DNA of 64,000 nucleotides from Onthophagus taurus. Its lineage: Eukaryota > Arthropoda > Insecta > Coleoptera > Scarabaeidae. The position numbers were made by a program, and so were the translations under genes. Shown piece after piece: positions 1 through 10,687 of the stretch (position 1 is the first letter of the stretch; each line of letters opens with the position of its first letter). The DNA lies in the NCBI RefSeq assembly GCF_036711975.1, contig NC_091967.1, positions 30,295,501-30,359,500 of the forward strand, read 5' to 3'. The notes below the pieces were generated by a model. That model was not told the origin of the DNA and did not search any database. It was given only the letters and a program-made list of their open reading frames with translations.

Positions 1-240
1 CAGTTTTGGATGACGTATTATCGTTATGCTATATGTAACAACATCAAACTTAAATTAAGATTAAAATCAAATACAATTGGCGACATTGAATTCGGATGGT
101 TAAATGACTTAAATTTAAAAATTTTGTTTTTAAAAACTTTCTATAAATTGGTGTTGGGTTTGTGATGAGTTGTGATGGGAAGTTTGGGAGTTTTGTGGAT
201 AGGATGGGAATAGTAGCCAAGGAACTAAAATATTGCAGAA

Positions 241-2682
241 TCAAGTCGCTACTTTATCTTGATACTCTCGCTTATTTTGGTGTTTAGTAGGTGTGAATGG
301 TTGTTTTAGGAATGAATAAATTGGTCTATGGAAAGTTTGTACTTGTTTGTTAAGGCATACGGTATTGGGATTGTTAAATATAAATCTTTTAATCTCGTAT
401 CCTTCCAGTAATTCCATTAAATGTCCCTTATTAATATTGTGGAGTATGTGTGCATCATTGTTTTCATTGAATTCGTGGTCATGATTATACATTAGATGTT
501 TACCAAAGTTAGAATTGTCTCTAGTTTTATGTTCCTTTATTCGTGTTTTTAGTGCTCTACCTGTCTCACCTATGTATGTTGCGTTGCAAGTTGTGCATTC
601 CAGTTTATATACTCCATTTTTGTCGTGTGTATTGAACGATTGTTTATTATTTATCAAGGAATTAGTTAAAGTGTTGTTCGTTTTGAAAGTTATATTAAGG
701 TCATATTTTGTAAAAATTTTCTTTATTTTAGTAGTTAAATGTCCTGGGTATTGTATTGAAGAACAATATGTAGGTTTATTTCTTTGATTACAGGGTATCA
801 ATGATGTAGTGTTTTGCAGGTGGCACTTTTGTTTTTGTTTGTCAATCATTTTGTCAATTAAGTTTTCTGGGAAATTATTGTTTCTTATTATCTGTTTGAT
901 AATGTTCAATTCCTTCTTTAAGCTTTCCGGTTTTAAATATGTATTAAAGGCTCTATGTAAGTATGTTCGAATTGCTGCCATTTTATGAGTGTTTGAGTGA
1001 AATGAGTTATAGGGAATAATTGAGTCTGTTTGTGTGGGCTTTCTGTAAATGTTGTAATGTATGTCATTGTCTATTTTACATATTTCGACATCAAGAAAGT
1101 TTATTTTATTATTATTTTCAATTTCTGTGGTGAATTTTATGTTGGGGTGTAGTTTATTAAGGTATGAGTGCATATTTTCAGCTATGGAATGATCTCGGGT
1201 ATCAAATATTACTAAAATGTCGTCTACATATCGTTTCCATGTTATGATCTTGTTCCTAAAAGGGTTGATATTATTTATTATATGGTCGTTTTCTAGTTTA
1301 TTGAGGAAAATGTCAGCTATTAGTCCACTGAGGGGTGAACCCATTGGTAGACCTTCGTTGTACATATACATTTTATCATTAAACAGGCAAAAGTTTTGTT
1401 CGATGCATAGTTTGAACAAATTATATATTGTGTCTATTTCTCCTTTATCCTTTAGTTTAGTTTCCAATATGGTTCTGATAATTTCCAATGATTCTCCAGT
1501 AGGTATGTTAGTGTATAGATTGGTTATGTCATATGAAACTAGAAGGTAAGTTTCCTTTAATGGTAAGCTGTTAAGTTCTGTTAATAAATCGTTTCTATTT
1601 TTAACTGTGTGATTTGGTTGAAATTGAATGACATTTTTCATGAAGGTTATAAGGAATTTTGCTATTTTATAAGTGCTAGAATCTATTGAGGTAATGATTG
1701 GTCGTATGGGATGATTTTCTTTATGCAGTTTAATGAGGGAGTATAGTCGTGGTATTTTTGAGTTCATCGGAAGTAACTTATTGGGGTATTTTTCATATTT
1801 AGATAGGGTTTCTTTTATTTTGTTAATATATCTCCTAACCTTATTATTAAAAGTGACAGTGGGATTTCTTTCAATTTGTCTAAAGTTATTTTCGTTAAGG
1901 AAAGTTTCAGTTTTAACATTATATTCGTTTTTATCAAGTATAACCAAACCTGCATTTTTGTCTCCCTTGGTGATTATCAGTTGGTTGTTCTTTACTTTTT
2001 TCTTTATGTTTTGTATTGTTGTTGTTTCTTTCTTCTGCTCTTCTTTTAATCTTCTCTTCTTCTTGTTCCCGTTCTGGAGTTTTTCTCTATCTCTTTTAAT
2101 TTCTTCTCCGATCAATAACTGTTGTATTTCTCTTGAAATGTCTCTTTCATTAGGTTTACCTTTAATTGTGGCCTCAATTTCCAATGCAGTTCTTCGTAAG
2201 CTTGGTTCTTTTTTGGGGGCATATTTGTTACTTTTGTTGAGAATTTTCATTTCATTTTCGTTGAAATGTACCTTTGATAAGTTGGTCAGTCTGTCATGGA
2301 AAATATGATGTATTTCATTTTTCGATTCTTCATCTGAGTCTTCTCTTTTCTTTTTCTCTTTCCGCAGTTGTTCCAGCTTCCCATTCTTTCTTCTCCATTC
2401 ATCTTCCATTTTATTTCTCTGCAGCATCTTAGAGTTGTTAATTATATCTTCAATTTGTAAGAAGTCAAGTTGTGTTGTCATTTCTTGATAAAATTGGTAA
2501 AGTTTGATGTTTGTTATGTTGATTATTGAATAATGTTTTTTGATTTCGCTTTTAATCTGTTTTTCTATCATTTTTCGAATCATATTGTCATCCAAATGTT
2601 TAGGATATTTGTGTATTGTAAATTTTGGTGTGAGTTTTTCTTCTAAACACGTTTTAAGGAATCGAATGTGTTGCAGTTCCAT
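241..2682 (-). CDS. Penelope-like reverse transcriptase with C-terminal GIY-YIG endonuclease
   Basis: An intact 813-residue ORF for a PLE polyprotein that would copy element RNA into DNA and nick the target. The start is the ATG at 2682. The first ~230 residues are highly charged and probably coiled-coil (runs of KKEEQKKE type). The RT core follows: SYDITNLYTNIP in the middle, GLPMGSPLSG, then the catalytic YVDDILVIF and a FLDVEI block. The C-terminal part carries the GIY-YIG nuclease (GVYKLECTTCNATYIGETGR, with R and EH further on), the CxxC pair typical of PLE linkers, and an acidic LLEGYE block where the catalytic glutamate is expected. No stop or frameshift is present, so it may be young. 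PLE RTs are related to telomerase RT; the family call is firm, the sub-clade is not. Confidence 0.93.
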   Translation of the reverse strand: MELQHIRFLKTCLEEKLTPKFTIHKYPKHLDDNMIRKMIEKQIKSEIKKHYSIINITNIKLYQFYQEMTTQLDFLQIEDIINNSKMLQRNKMEDEWRRKNGKLEQLRKEKKKREDSDEESKNEIHHIFHDRLTNLSKVHFNENEMKILNKSNKYAPKKEPSLRRTALEIEATIKGKPNERDISREIQQLLIGEEIKRDREKLQNGNKKKRRLKEEQKKETTTIQNIKKKVKNNQLIITKGDKNAGLVILDKNEYNVKTETFLNENNFRQIERNPTVTFNNKVRRYINKIKETLSKYEKYPNKLLPMNSKIPRLYSLIKLHKENHPIRPIITSIDSSTYKIAKFLITFMKNVIQFQPNHTVKNRNDLLTELNSLPLKETYLLVSYDITNLYTNIPTGESLEIIRTILETKLKDKGEIDTIYNLFKLCIEQNFCLFNDKMYMYNEGLPMGSPLSGLIADIFLNKLENDHIINNINPFRNKIITWKRYVDDILVIFDTRDHSIAENMHSYLNKLHPNIKFTTEIENNNKINFLDVEICKIDNDIHYNIYRKPTQTDSIIPYNSFHSNTHKMAAIRTYLHRAFNTYLKPESLKKELNIIKQIIRNNNFPENLIDKMIDKQKQKCHLQNTTSLIPCNQRNKPTYCSSIQYPGHLTTKIKKIFTKYDLNITFKTNNTLTNSLINNKQSFNTHDKNGVYKLECTTCNATYIGETGRALKTRIKEHKTRDNSNFGKHLMYNHDHEFNENNDAHILHNINKGHLMELLEGYEIKRFIFNNPNTVCLNKQVQTFHRPIYSFLKQPFTPTKHQNKREYQDKVAT

Positions 2683-2844
2683 TTGTAATCGTTGTTGGTA
2701 TTTCTTGTATTCATATATAGTGATATGGTCGTATCAACCTCATTATAATAATTGTTTTTGGTTTTTCTTAACATTGTGTTGATTTAGATGAAAATACTTT
2801 TTTCTATACTTTTTCAATGTTATATTTATTTAAGTTCTCTATTC

Positions 2845-2877
2845 GACATGTTTCGAGGATCCAGTCCTCATCTTCAG
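2845..2877 (-). ncRNA. hammerhead-like hairpin of PLE copy A
   Basis: On the minus strand the order is CTGAAGAT, a 5-bp stem GAGGA/TCCTC with a CTGGA loop, then GAAACATGTC. CTGANGA and GAAA are the hammerhead core boxes, and PLE terminal repeats are known to carry hammerhead ribozymes. One extra base before the stem makes the core imperfect, so self-cleavage is not assured. Confidence 0.55.
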
Positions 2878-2910
2878 GAAAATTCCTGTACACGAATACA
2901 ATATGACTGT

Positions 2911-3623
2911 ACATATTTAAAACCGGAAAGCTTAAAGAAGGAATTGAACATTATCAAACAGATAACAAGAAACAATAATTTCCCAGAAAACTTAATTGAC
3001 AAAATGATTGACAAACAAAAACAAAAGTGCCACCTGCAAAACACTACATCATTGATACCCTGTAATCAAAGAAATAAACCTACATTGTTCATCTACATTG
3101 TTCTTCAATACAATACCCAGGACATTTAACTACTAAAATAAAGAAAATTTTTACAAAATATGACCTTAATATAACTTTCAAAACGAACAACATTTTAACT
3201 AATTCCTTGATAAATAATAAACAATCGTTCAATACGCTCGACAAAAATAGAGTATACAAACTGGAATGCACAACTTGCAACGCAACATACATAGGTGAGA
3301 CAGGTAGAGCACTAAAAACACGAATAAAGGAACATAAAACTAGAGACAATTCTAACTTTGGTAAACATCTAATGTTTAATCATGATCACGAATTCAATGA
3401 AAACAATGATGCACACATACTCCACAATATTAATAAGGGACATTTAATGGAATTACTGGAAGGATACGAGATTAAAAGATTTATATTTAACAATCCCAAT
3501 ATCGTATGCCTTAACGAACAAGTACAAACTTTCCATAGACCAATTTATTCATTCCTAAAACAACCATTCACACCTACTAAACGCCAAAATAAACGAGAGT
3601 ATCAAGATAAAGTAGCGACTTGA
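2911..3623 (+). pseudogene. PLE ORF remnant (GIY-YIG end)
   Basis: The coding remnant of PLE copy B. It matches the last ~225 residues of the ORF at 241-2682. A short duplication near 3085-3100 (the string attgttc/ctac appears twice) shifts the frame, so the first part is read in the frame ending at 3129 and the nuclease in the frame from 3207 to 3623. The GIY-YIG block (VYKLECTTCNATYIGETGRA) is otherwise preserved, with few substitutions relative to copy A. It lacks the RT catalytic domain, so it cannot act on its own. Confidence 0.85.
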
Positions 3624-4153
3624 TTCTGCAATATTTTAGTTCCTTGGCTACTATTAACATCCTATCCACAAAACTCCCAAACTTCCCATCACAACTCATC
3701 ACAAACCCAACACCAATTTATAGAAAGTTTTTAAAAACAAAATTTTTAAATTTAAGTCATTTAACCATCCGAATTCAATGTCGCCAATTGTATTTGATTT
3801 TAATCTTAATTTAAGTTTGATGTTGTTACATATAGCATAACGATAATACGTCATCCAAAACTGGTTCCATAATACACGCCGATGAATTGCAGAATCTTCC
3901 GATTCAATTTTAATAGTTTATTTCTGTTTTTTAATTGTTTAGTCCTGAAAATTTTGAATTGTAATCCGTGGGATATGATTATCTTTTATTCAAAAATTGA
4001 CGTAAGTAGAAATAAGGACACAATAATTTTTAATTTTTCTTTAAGATTGACATAACCTAAAAATAATTTTAATTTTCTTTTCTGTTACACACTGTTTTGA
4101 ATTTCAAACTTAATTTTGATTTGATTATCTTGTATTCATGTACAGGAATTTTC

Positions 4154-4186
4154 CTGAAGATGAGGACTGGATCCTCGAAACATGTC
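4154..4186 (+). ncRNA. hammerhead-like hairpin of PLE copy B
   Basis: Same motif as at 2845-2877 on the opposite strand: CTGAAGAT, stem GAGGA/TCCTC, GAAACATGTC. It sits in the terminal segment downstream of the PLE ORF remnant. Confidence 0.55.
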
Positions 4187-4364
4187 GAATAGAGAACTTA
4201 AATAAATATAACATTGAAAAAGTATAGAAAAAAGTATTTTCATCGATAATTCTAAATCGTCATTGGTTCACGTCGGAACTACAGCCTGTGATGTCAGTCA
4301 AACCTCCGACTCTACAAATCAACAGATTATTTTACCGATCGCTTTTTTGTAAATCAAAGATCGA

Positions 4365-5515
4365 TTTGGTACATTACATCTCGTTCGAGCCTTAATAGAC
4401 TCCGGAAGTACGTCCAACTTCATTACAGCAAAACTTGCTAAAAAACTTCGTTTGCCTCGAACTCGAAATACTTCATTAGAAATCAGAGGCCTTAATTCTA
4501 TGACTTCTGTATGCAACAAAGGAAAAGTTAAATAATGTTATGTTCAACCATGTCACACGTCACAACCGTCTTTTGATTTTGCTGCCATAATTACACCCAA
4601 CATATGTTCTGATCAACCCACTTATCAAGACATTCAAATGGCTTATGAACATCTAAAAAATTTAAATTTTCAAAAGGAATTTAAGTCGAATCTTAAAGAA
4701 GTTGATTTACTTCTGGGTGCGGAATTTGTACCTCAAATCTTTACTGGTGGTCGTATACGAGGAGGTCCAAACGATCCAGTCGCAGTTGAATCCGTTTTCG
4801 GTTGGTTGCTTATGGGACGTTCTTCATTATCTTCATCGACACCAACATCAACTTGTTTATCAACGATAGCTTCTTCATGCTCACTTGATCATAGGATACA
4901 AAAGTTTTGGGAAATTGAGTCGATTCCCATGAAATCTGTATTCACCCCGGAAGAAGAAGCCTGTGAAAAACATTTTCGAGATAATTATACACGTACGACT
5001 GGTGGTAGATTCATCGTTTCCTTACCCTTCAAGTCTAATAAACCTACACTGGGAGATTCCTATCAAACTGCTCTCAAAAGATTTAAATCCTTAGAAAACC
5101 GTTTACTCAAAAATCCTTCGTTACATGACGATTACATATCCTTTATGTGTGATTATCTTTCCTCCGGTCACATGTCTTTAAATACCATCAGCTCACCTCT
5201 TTCCTCAGCTACATACTACATTCCTCATCATTGTATAATGCGCGCATCCACCAAACTTCCCAAGGTCCCAAGTTAGAACAGGACATCGTCAAGGTTTTAC
5301 TTAATTTCCGATGTTACAAATTTGCCTTCACGTGCGACATCAAGCAGATGTACCGCCAAATTTTGATTTCCTCTCAAGATAGGAATTACCAACGAATCCT
5401 TTGGCGATTCCCTCCTCAAGAGCCATTACAAGAATTCATTCTCAATACAGTTACATATGGCGTATCATCGGCTCCGTTCTTAGCCCTGCGCACTCTGTTG
5501 GAACTGGCTAATGTA
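4365..5515 (+). pseudogene. BEL/Pao retrotransposon pol fragment
   Basis: The remains of a BEL/Pao polyprotein. From 4365 the frame reads an A17-type aspartic protease segment (RALIDSGSTSNFIT, the DSG active site) and meets an in-frame TAA at 4533. It then resumes to 5276 with the linker typical of the family (LLLGAEFVPQIF, VFGWLLMG). A frameshift near 5270 moves reading to the frame starting 5231, where the RT begins (GPKLEQDIVKVLLNFR, TCDIKQMYRQILI). The match stops near 5510, before the RT catalytic YxDD motif, exactly where another repeat begins with CAGGGTGTCTCACGTAAC. It is dead: one stop, one frameshift, both ends missing. Confidence 0.85.
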
Positions 5516-5517
5516 TA

Positions 5518-6110
5518 CAGGGTGTCTCACGTAACAGGTTCGTTAGAACTTTTTAAGGTTCCACTATTCGCAGTGGTTTGAAATTTTGGTAGCATGGGTT
5601 GTTCATTCTAAACTTTCGATCTAAAATATTTTCAAGATGGCCACCCTTTCCGGTCTACCGGAAGTAGACCACAACTTCGTTATTTTAAATGGAATGCTAC
5701 AGTTTTTATTACACCTTTCAATTATACGTAAAAAAATATGTTGACTTTGATAAAAGTTGTTGGTACCTAGCGTTTTTTGTTTTCGAGTTATTTAGATTTT
5801 AAGTGTTTTTTGACAAATTTCACCATGGTCTTTAAAAGCCCATATCTCAGCTAACGATCATTCAAAAAAGCTCTGCATTGGCATGACTACTCTACAGATG
5901 CTGCCAAATAGATTGTCATTTGTTGTATCAGAGAATCTTATACAGGCTGGTCAAAAATTGAATTATCGTTTCTCAATATTCAATTGCGAGAAAGTCGAAA
6001 ATTTTAAATGGAACACCCCATATTTCTTTACCCTATCAGAAAGGGAATTTAATTCTCTACAAATTATCTATAAACATTCCTATACCTATTTATTGTAGTT
6101 TCCCTGATAT
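5518..6110 (+). repeat. family A non-autonomous DNA element, left-end copy
   Basis: Starts after TA with CAGGGTGTCTCACGTAAC and runs through blocks (aagatggccacc, ccggaagtagaccac) shared with 8848-9290 (+), 9515-9965 (-), 11362-11602 (-) and a worn copy at 20518-20712. A copy at 11602 ends in the reverse complement of the same terminus followed by TA. The 71-aa ORF inside (5883-6098) looks like chance. TA flanks suggest a Tc1/mariner-type MITE; no transposase is attached. Confidence 0.6.
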
Positions 6111-6297
6111 TGGGACATTAATCAAAGCATGCACGGAATGCGGGAAAACGTTTGATTTTTTTTATTAGAAGGAATGGAATTTTGACAGTTTTTGGTCCAT
6201 ATTTGTGTTATTGTTGTTGTTACTTACTTTTGATCACGAGTGAAAGTCATTGTATATCATGGCAAATTATTCCAACGCCGATATTTTAAATTTGAAT

Positions 6298-6410
6298 TAA
6301 ACTAAGATTAGAACTAAAACTAGAACTAACACTAGAAACTTTCGGGTTTTGCCGTGCGTCTTTTAATAAAAGGTTTGACGTTTCGGATGCCATGTTGCAA
6401 CCTTCTTCAG
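6298..6410. repeat. half-palindrome repeat fused to a PLE-end-like hairpin
   Basis: 6298-6347 carries the aactagaactaacactagaa...ttcgggttt unit that recurs in the cluster at 27960-28640. Directly after it, 6377-6410 on the minus strand reads CTGAAGAAG, a stem GGTTGC/GCATCC with one mismatch, then GAAACGTC. That is the same layout as the other PLE-end hairpins. No coding sequence lies in 6110-6597. Confidence 0.45.
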
Positions 6411-6743
6411 AAACTGTTTCGAAGTTCACTTCGAAGCTTCTTCAGAAACTACAAGAATTGTTTGTTTGTTTTCTTCGACCTTTTAATTTATGATATAGTA
6501 TATGTTTAGCTTAATTTTCAAATTTTAAATACTTTAAATTTTACGCACATGCGTATTTAGTTACTTTTAAATTTGGATATCAACATAAAAACATGTTTTA
6601 CATTTTTCGATACCAGTTGTTAAGACATTCTCGACACGTTACCACGACAGTTTGTAAGATTGCTTTATCTCTAAAATCCGCCCCTTTTGTGATTTTTAAA
6701 CAGAATTTTGTCATTAGTTCAACAATATAATAGTTTCCACTGT

Positions 6744-7499
6744 TCACAATTTTATTTTCAACTTGTACCTTAGAATATTGAATAAAAGAAAATCCCAATG
6801 TTGAACGGGAAACTTAAGCGATCGGAACCCTTCAACATTCTCTTTGAAGGTATCAATAAAATATCGGAAAGACTTGGACGATTCATCATGAACAGGTTTT
6901 AAATTTATAATCTCGTTAAAATAAAGCGTAGCCAAATGACGCTTCTTCTGATATCTTCCTTTTAAGGTGGTATAGGCAATGGAATAGTTTTCATTTGTGA
7001 CGGGAAGGCCCTTTAACAAATTAAACGCTTCTCCTTTCAAGGAAGTAAGCAAATATTGATACTTTGCTACTGGTGACAAGGAATCGTTTTCATGAATTAA
7101 CGTTCTAAATAAATCAAAAAATGTCGGCCAGTTTTTATAATTTCCATCGAAAGTCGGAATGACAATTTTATTTAATTTAGGCGTAGACGGAGCTGGAACA
7201 GAATCGGAAGCATCGGGTTGTTGCATTTTGTGAAAGAGAGCCTTTATAGTAAAATGGGCCGTATCAACATCTTTGCGAATTTTATCTTGATCATCAAAGT
7301 CCGTTTCTTCAATAAGTCCTATAATTTGATTGTGTATGGTTTTAAATTCGTCGTAAGCTTCATCAGCACGTTTGGCTTGTTCAAGAATGATGAGTTGTAG
7401 AGAGGAATCATCGGAATCAATTTGACCACTGTCTCGAGCCTCGGTAAGACGATTTTGGAGAACATTTCGTCGTAACTTTAATTTTGTAAGCTTTTCCAT
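6744..7499 (-). pseudogene. BEL/Pao gag fragment
   Basis: A 251-residue minus-strand ORF with the features of BEL/Pao Gag (DUF1759-type). The N-terminal helix is rich in L, K, R and T (LKLRRNVLQNRLTEARD). A long acidic helical region follows, then the conserved IPTFDGNYKNWPTFFDLF, the YLLTSLKGEAFNLLKGLP block and the YTTLKGRYQ block. These would form the capsid. After LLFNILR the frame breaks down (low-similarity reading continues to ~6598 in another frame), so the C-terminal half and the zinc knuckles are missing. The start is the ATG at 7499, just downstream of a repeat-rich leader. Whether it belonged with the plus-strand BEL pol at 4365 is unclear, since the orientation is opposite. Confidence 0.85.
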
Positions 7500-7679
7500 C
7501 TCAAGGGAGACTTAGGAAAGTTAATATGAATGGGGATAATTGAGGTAGCCAAGGGGAAACACCATAAAGGGAAAATCAAAATGAAAATTACAATATATTC
7601 TATTGTAAGAATATTGAGGTAAGAATTTAAGTTGCAAGGGCAATAAATTCCCAGAAAAAAAAATAAAAAAAATAATGAA

Positions 7680-7905
7680 ATTCCAGGGGGAATGAATTCT
7701 CTTAAGGGAGAATGAAGAAAAACTAAAAGATAGATATTCCAAAAATGTGCAAAGTAAGAAAAATCAAAATTATTCCAAGGGGAATAGATTCTCAAGGGAG
7801 AATTAAGAAAAAATTAAAAGAAAAATATTCCAGAAAATGTGGAAGTAAAAGAAATCAAAATTATTCCAAGGGGAATAGATTCTCAAGGGAGAATTTAAAA
7901 ACTGA
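7680..7905 (-). repeat. ~91-bp tandem repeat in BEL leader
   Basis: Three imperfect copies of a ~91-bp unit containing ggaat(a/g)attctcaagggagaat, at about 7689, 7781 and 7872. It lies between the predicted primer-binding site (8166-8188) and the gag start (7499), so it is the element's leader. The short ORFs here are artefacts of the repeat. Confidence 0.75.
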
Positions 7906-8165
7906 TAAAGAATAAAGTAGATATTCCGAAAGAACGATTGACAGCGCGCAACGTCAAAACGGTTTTCTTTAAACAAGAGAAATATATTGATAATAATAAT
8001 TGTTTTATTATTTTCAGCTTTAAACGCAATAGTTGTTGGGTTTAATTGCTGAGATGACGATGAAAAACTCAGATTTGTAAAACGAAAAACGTGAAGATAG
8101 GCGTGAGGAAAAATGGCGATTGACAGAGAAGGCATTAAATTTGCCCAAAAACCGGTAACCAAAAT

Positions 8166-8188
8166 GCCGAATCCGGCTCGAAGGATCA
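8166..8188 (-). other. candidate tRNA primer-binding site of BEL element
   Basis: On the minus strand this reads TGATCCTTCGAGCCGGATTC. That looks like the complement of a tRNA 3' end including the T-arm (…GAATCCGGCTCGAAGGA-CCA with one mismatch in CCA). The position, upstream of leader and gag, fits. The 5' LTR would then be about 8189-8462, but no partner LTR is present to confirm it. Confidence 0.5.
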
Positions 8189-8479
8189 TAAATGTACGCG
8201 CAGCAATAAGCTCGGTAATTAAGAAGAGGTGCTGATTTCAATTTTGTTAAGAAATACGAAATAAAAGAGATAAAATTGTCTTACGCATATGTATATTCTC
8301 ACTCACTACTACCTTTTTACAATTGAAATAATGCCGATCAATGCCGATAATGCATCGATAATAAATCAAGGGGAAGGAGAACGTGGGAGAACGTTAGAGG
8401 GCGCACACCCCCGAGCGGATCATGCGCGTTTGGGGTTTCGAAATGCGTTCTTGCATGAACAGGTATTCTTCTATATTAA

Positions 8480-8636
8480 TTTTTTAATTTATAAAATAAA
8501 TCAAACAACCATGTGTTTTTCTCAATAAAAAGGACACATTTGACAACCAACTTTATTCAACCTCTTTTCAATCTCAATCTTTGAAATACAATATTTCAAC
8601 GTTACATTTTTTGTATGACGTTTCGGAAAAAACTAG
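8480..8636 (+). repeat. outer arm of nested palindrome (PLE-end-like)
   Basis: Inverted counterpart of 10067-10212; both contain atgtgtttt(c)tcaataaaaaggacacatttgacaa. The inner end has the tgacgtttcgg box also found at PLE ends. Confidence 0.65.
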
Positions 8637-8811
8637 TTTTATGAGATAGAAAATCGTGCTCTTGATGTAACCGTGGGCGTAGTTTTTGACAAATATCGGT
8701 TTACCGAATTGTAATTGGTTTTAATTGTGTTATGACTGTGATGTTTAAATATTACTAATGACGATTAAAGTTTTGGTAAGTTATTACGTTAAGATAGTCT
8801 AATAATTTTCC

Positions 8812-9986
8812 ATTGCATCTACATTTCTGAAATTTTGTTTATGTGGGGTGTTCATACCGACCTTTCAATCTAAGGTACTTTCAAGATGGTTGCCACTTCC
8901 GGTACCCCAGAAGTAGACCACAACTTCGTTATTTTAAATGGAATGCTGTAGTTTTTATTGCACCTTTTAATTATATGCGCAAAAATAAGTTGACTTTGAT
9001 AAAACTTATTAGTACCTAGCGCTTTTCGTTTTGGAGTTATTTTGATTTTAAATTTTTCTTGGCAATTTTCACCGTGCTCTTTAAAACTTCATATCTCAGC
9101 AAACGTTCATTCAAAAAAGCTCTAAATTGGCACGATTACTCTTCAAATGATGTAAAATAGATTATTATTTGTTATATCACAGTATCTTGTACAGTATGGT
9201 CAAAAAGTGAATTACCTTTTTCCGAATTCAATGGCAAGAAAGTGAAAATTTTAAATGGTAAGCCTCATATTTGATTAGCTCATCAGAAAGGGAATTTGCC
9301 GGAAAATACCAGAAACCGGTTATATTTTTATTAGGACATGATATTTTGACATTTTTTCGTTTAATTTATTTTTACAAGTAACTTTGATTGATAATCTTTT
9401 AGTTAATTATCTTTTATTTACTAAAAATAACAAATAGAAGAACAAATAAATGAATCAATGAAAACAAAAATTAGGTTTGGATAAAAAATTTCATTCTCTC
9501 ACTGGTAGGTTAAAAAAATATGGGGCGTACCATATAAAATTTTCAGCTTTCTTGCCAGTGAATATGGAGAAACGACAATTCTATTTTTGACCACTCTGTA
9601 TAAGATACTCTGATACAACAAGTGACAATCCATTTGATATCATTTGATTTGAAGAGTAATCTCACCAACTTAGAGCTTTCTTGAATAAATATTGGCTGAG
9701 ATATGGGGTTTTAAAAGCATGGTGAAATTTAAGAAACAAAAACTTAAAATCAAAATAACTCGAAAACAAAAAATGCTAGGTACCAGTAACTTTTATCAAA
9801 GTCTACATATTTTTTCGCATACAATTAAACGGTGCAATAAAAACTATAGCATTTCATTTAAAATAACCTAGTTGAGGTCTACTTCCGGAGAACCGGAAAT
9901 GGCCACCATCTTGAAAATACTTTAGATCGAAAGATCGGTATGAACCTCCCATATAAACTAAATGTCAGAAACGTTGATGCAATGGA
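8812..9986. mobile_element. family A element with long inverted arms
   Basis: Arms 8812-9290 and 9515-9986 are inverted copies of each other (ccattgcatc…tttctga at the outer edges, then the shared ccggaagtagaccac blocks). A 225-bp centre is AT-rich. The centre (9345-9500) is also homologous, inverted, to 61445-61612. No ORF is supported. It is a snap-back MITE, and it sits inside a second, older inverted pair (8480-8636 and 10067-10212). Confidence 0.65.
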
Positions 9987-10049
9987 ACAGAAATAAAACG
10001 GGTGTTGCTGACTTTTTGACGGACACTGTATATGTATTGCGAATTGTAT

Positions 10050-10077
10050 TTGAAAATGGAATAAATTTCCGAAACGT
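10050..10077 (+). ncRNA. hammerhead-like hairpin, diverged
   Basis: TTGAAAAT, short stem GGAAT/TTCC, then GAAACGTC. Same order of boxes as the PLE-end motif but with a mutated first box. Confidence 0.35.
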
Positions 10078-10212
10078 CATACAAAAAATGTAACGTTGAA
10101 ATATTGTATTTCAAAAATTAGAGGTTGCATAAAGTTGATTGTCAAATGTGTCCTTTTTATTGAGAAAACACATGGTTGTTTGAGTTATTTTATAAATTAA
10201 AAAATTAACAAA
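10067..10212 (-). repeat. outer arm of nested palindrome, right
   Basis: Inverse of 8480-8636. Directly follows the diverged hairpin at 10050-10077. Confidence 0.65.
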
Positions 10213-10432
10213 TATATTTTTTTTAATTTATTTAGCCGTGTTTAATCTACTTTTAAAATATAATATGTTGTCATATTTAAATAAGATAAAATAAAAACAT
10301 CCAATAAGACTATTTCATAGTGAAGGGATGAAATTCTGGATATTTCTCAATAAAATATGTATATAAAAAATAGAAAAAGTAAAAACTTTTTGTGAGAAAT
10401 AATTAAATATTAAAATTTATTATTAAAGAGCA

Positions 10433-10464
10433 GACATGTTTCGAAACGATTGTTTCATCTTCAG
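10433..10464 (-). ncRNA. hammerhead-like hairpin
   Basis: CTGAAGAT, perfect 5-bp stem GAAAC/GTTTC, GAAACATGTC. The stem differs from that at 4154-4186 by paired (compensatory) changes. Confidence 0.5.
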
Positions 10465-10655
10465 TACTTTAAAATATATGCAAAATGATGGAAAAATACA
10501 AAAATATAAATATATTGGGAATATCTTAGTAAATTTTAGCAAATTTTCTTAAAAATAAAATTATTTCTATATAGGTTTTCTTTTTGTTAAAAATAAAAAA
10601 TTTTAGAAATGTTGGAAATAAACTTATGTTAGTAAACTTATAGATACTTATAGTA

Positions 10656-10687
10656 CTGAAGATGAAACAATCGTTTCGAAACATGTC
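10656..10687 (+). ncRNA. hammerhead-like hairpin
   Basis: Identical boxes and stem to 10433-10464, opposite strand. Confidence 0.5.

Larger units (their letters stand above)
1..2893 (-). mobile_element. Penelope-like element, copy A (near full length)
   Basis: A minus-strand Penelope-like retroelement. It holds one long RT/GIY-YIG ORF (2682-241), an upstream terminal segment of about 105 bp (2788-2893) with a hammerhead-like hairpin, and a 3' untranslated part down to base 1. The terminal segment recurs inverted at 4136-4243. Bases 1-240 recur inverted at about 3620-3862, which shows both copies share the same 3' end. The distal 3' terminus lies outside the window. Confidence 0.85.
2911..4243 (+). 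mobile_element. Penelope-like element, copy B (5'-truncated, inverted)
   Basis: A plus-strand copy of the same PLE as 1-2893, joined by its truncated 5' end to the upstream terminal segment of copy A. It retains the C-terminal third of the ORF, the 3' region and a terminal segment (4136-4243) with its own hairpin. The left flank of copy A and the right part of copy B form a near-perfect inverted repeat. Head-to-head truncated copies are a known PLE arrangement. Confidence 0.85.

Noticed and set aside
1733-2308. 191-codon plus-strand ORF, hydrophobic
   Set aside because: Shadow of the N-terminal, lysine-rich part of the PLE ORF; leucine and phenylalanine runs come from antisense AAG/AAA codons.
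5883-6098. 71-codon ORF within family A repeat
   Set aside because: Not open in the other copies of the repeat (8848-9290, 9515-9965).
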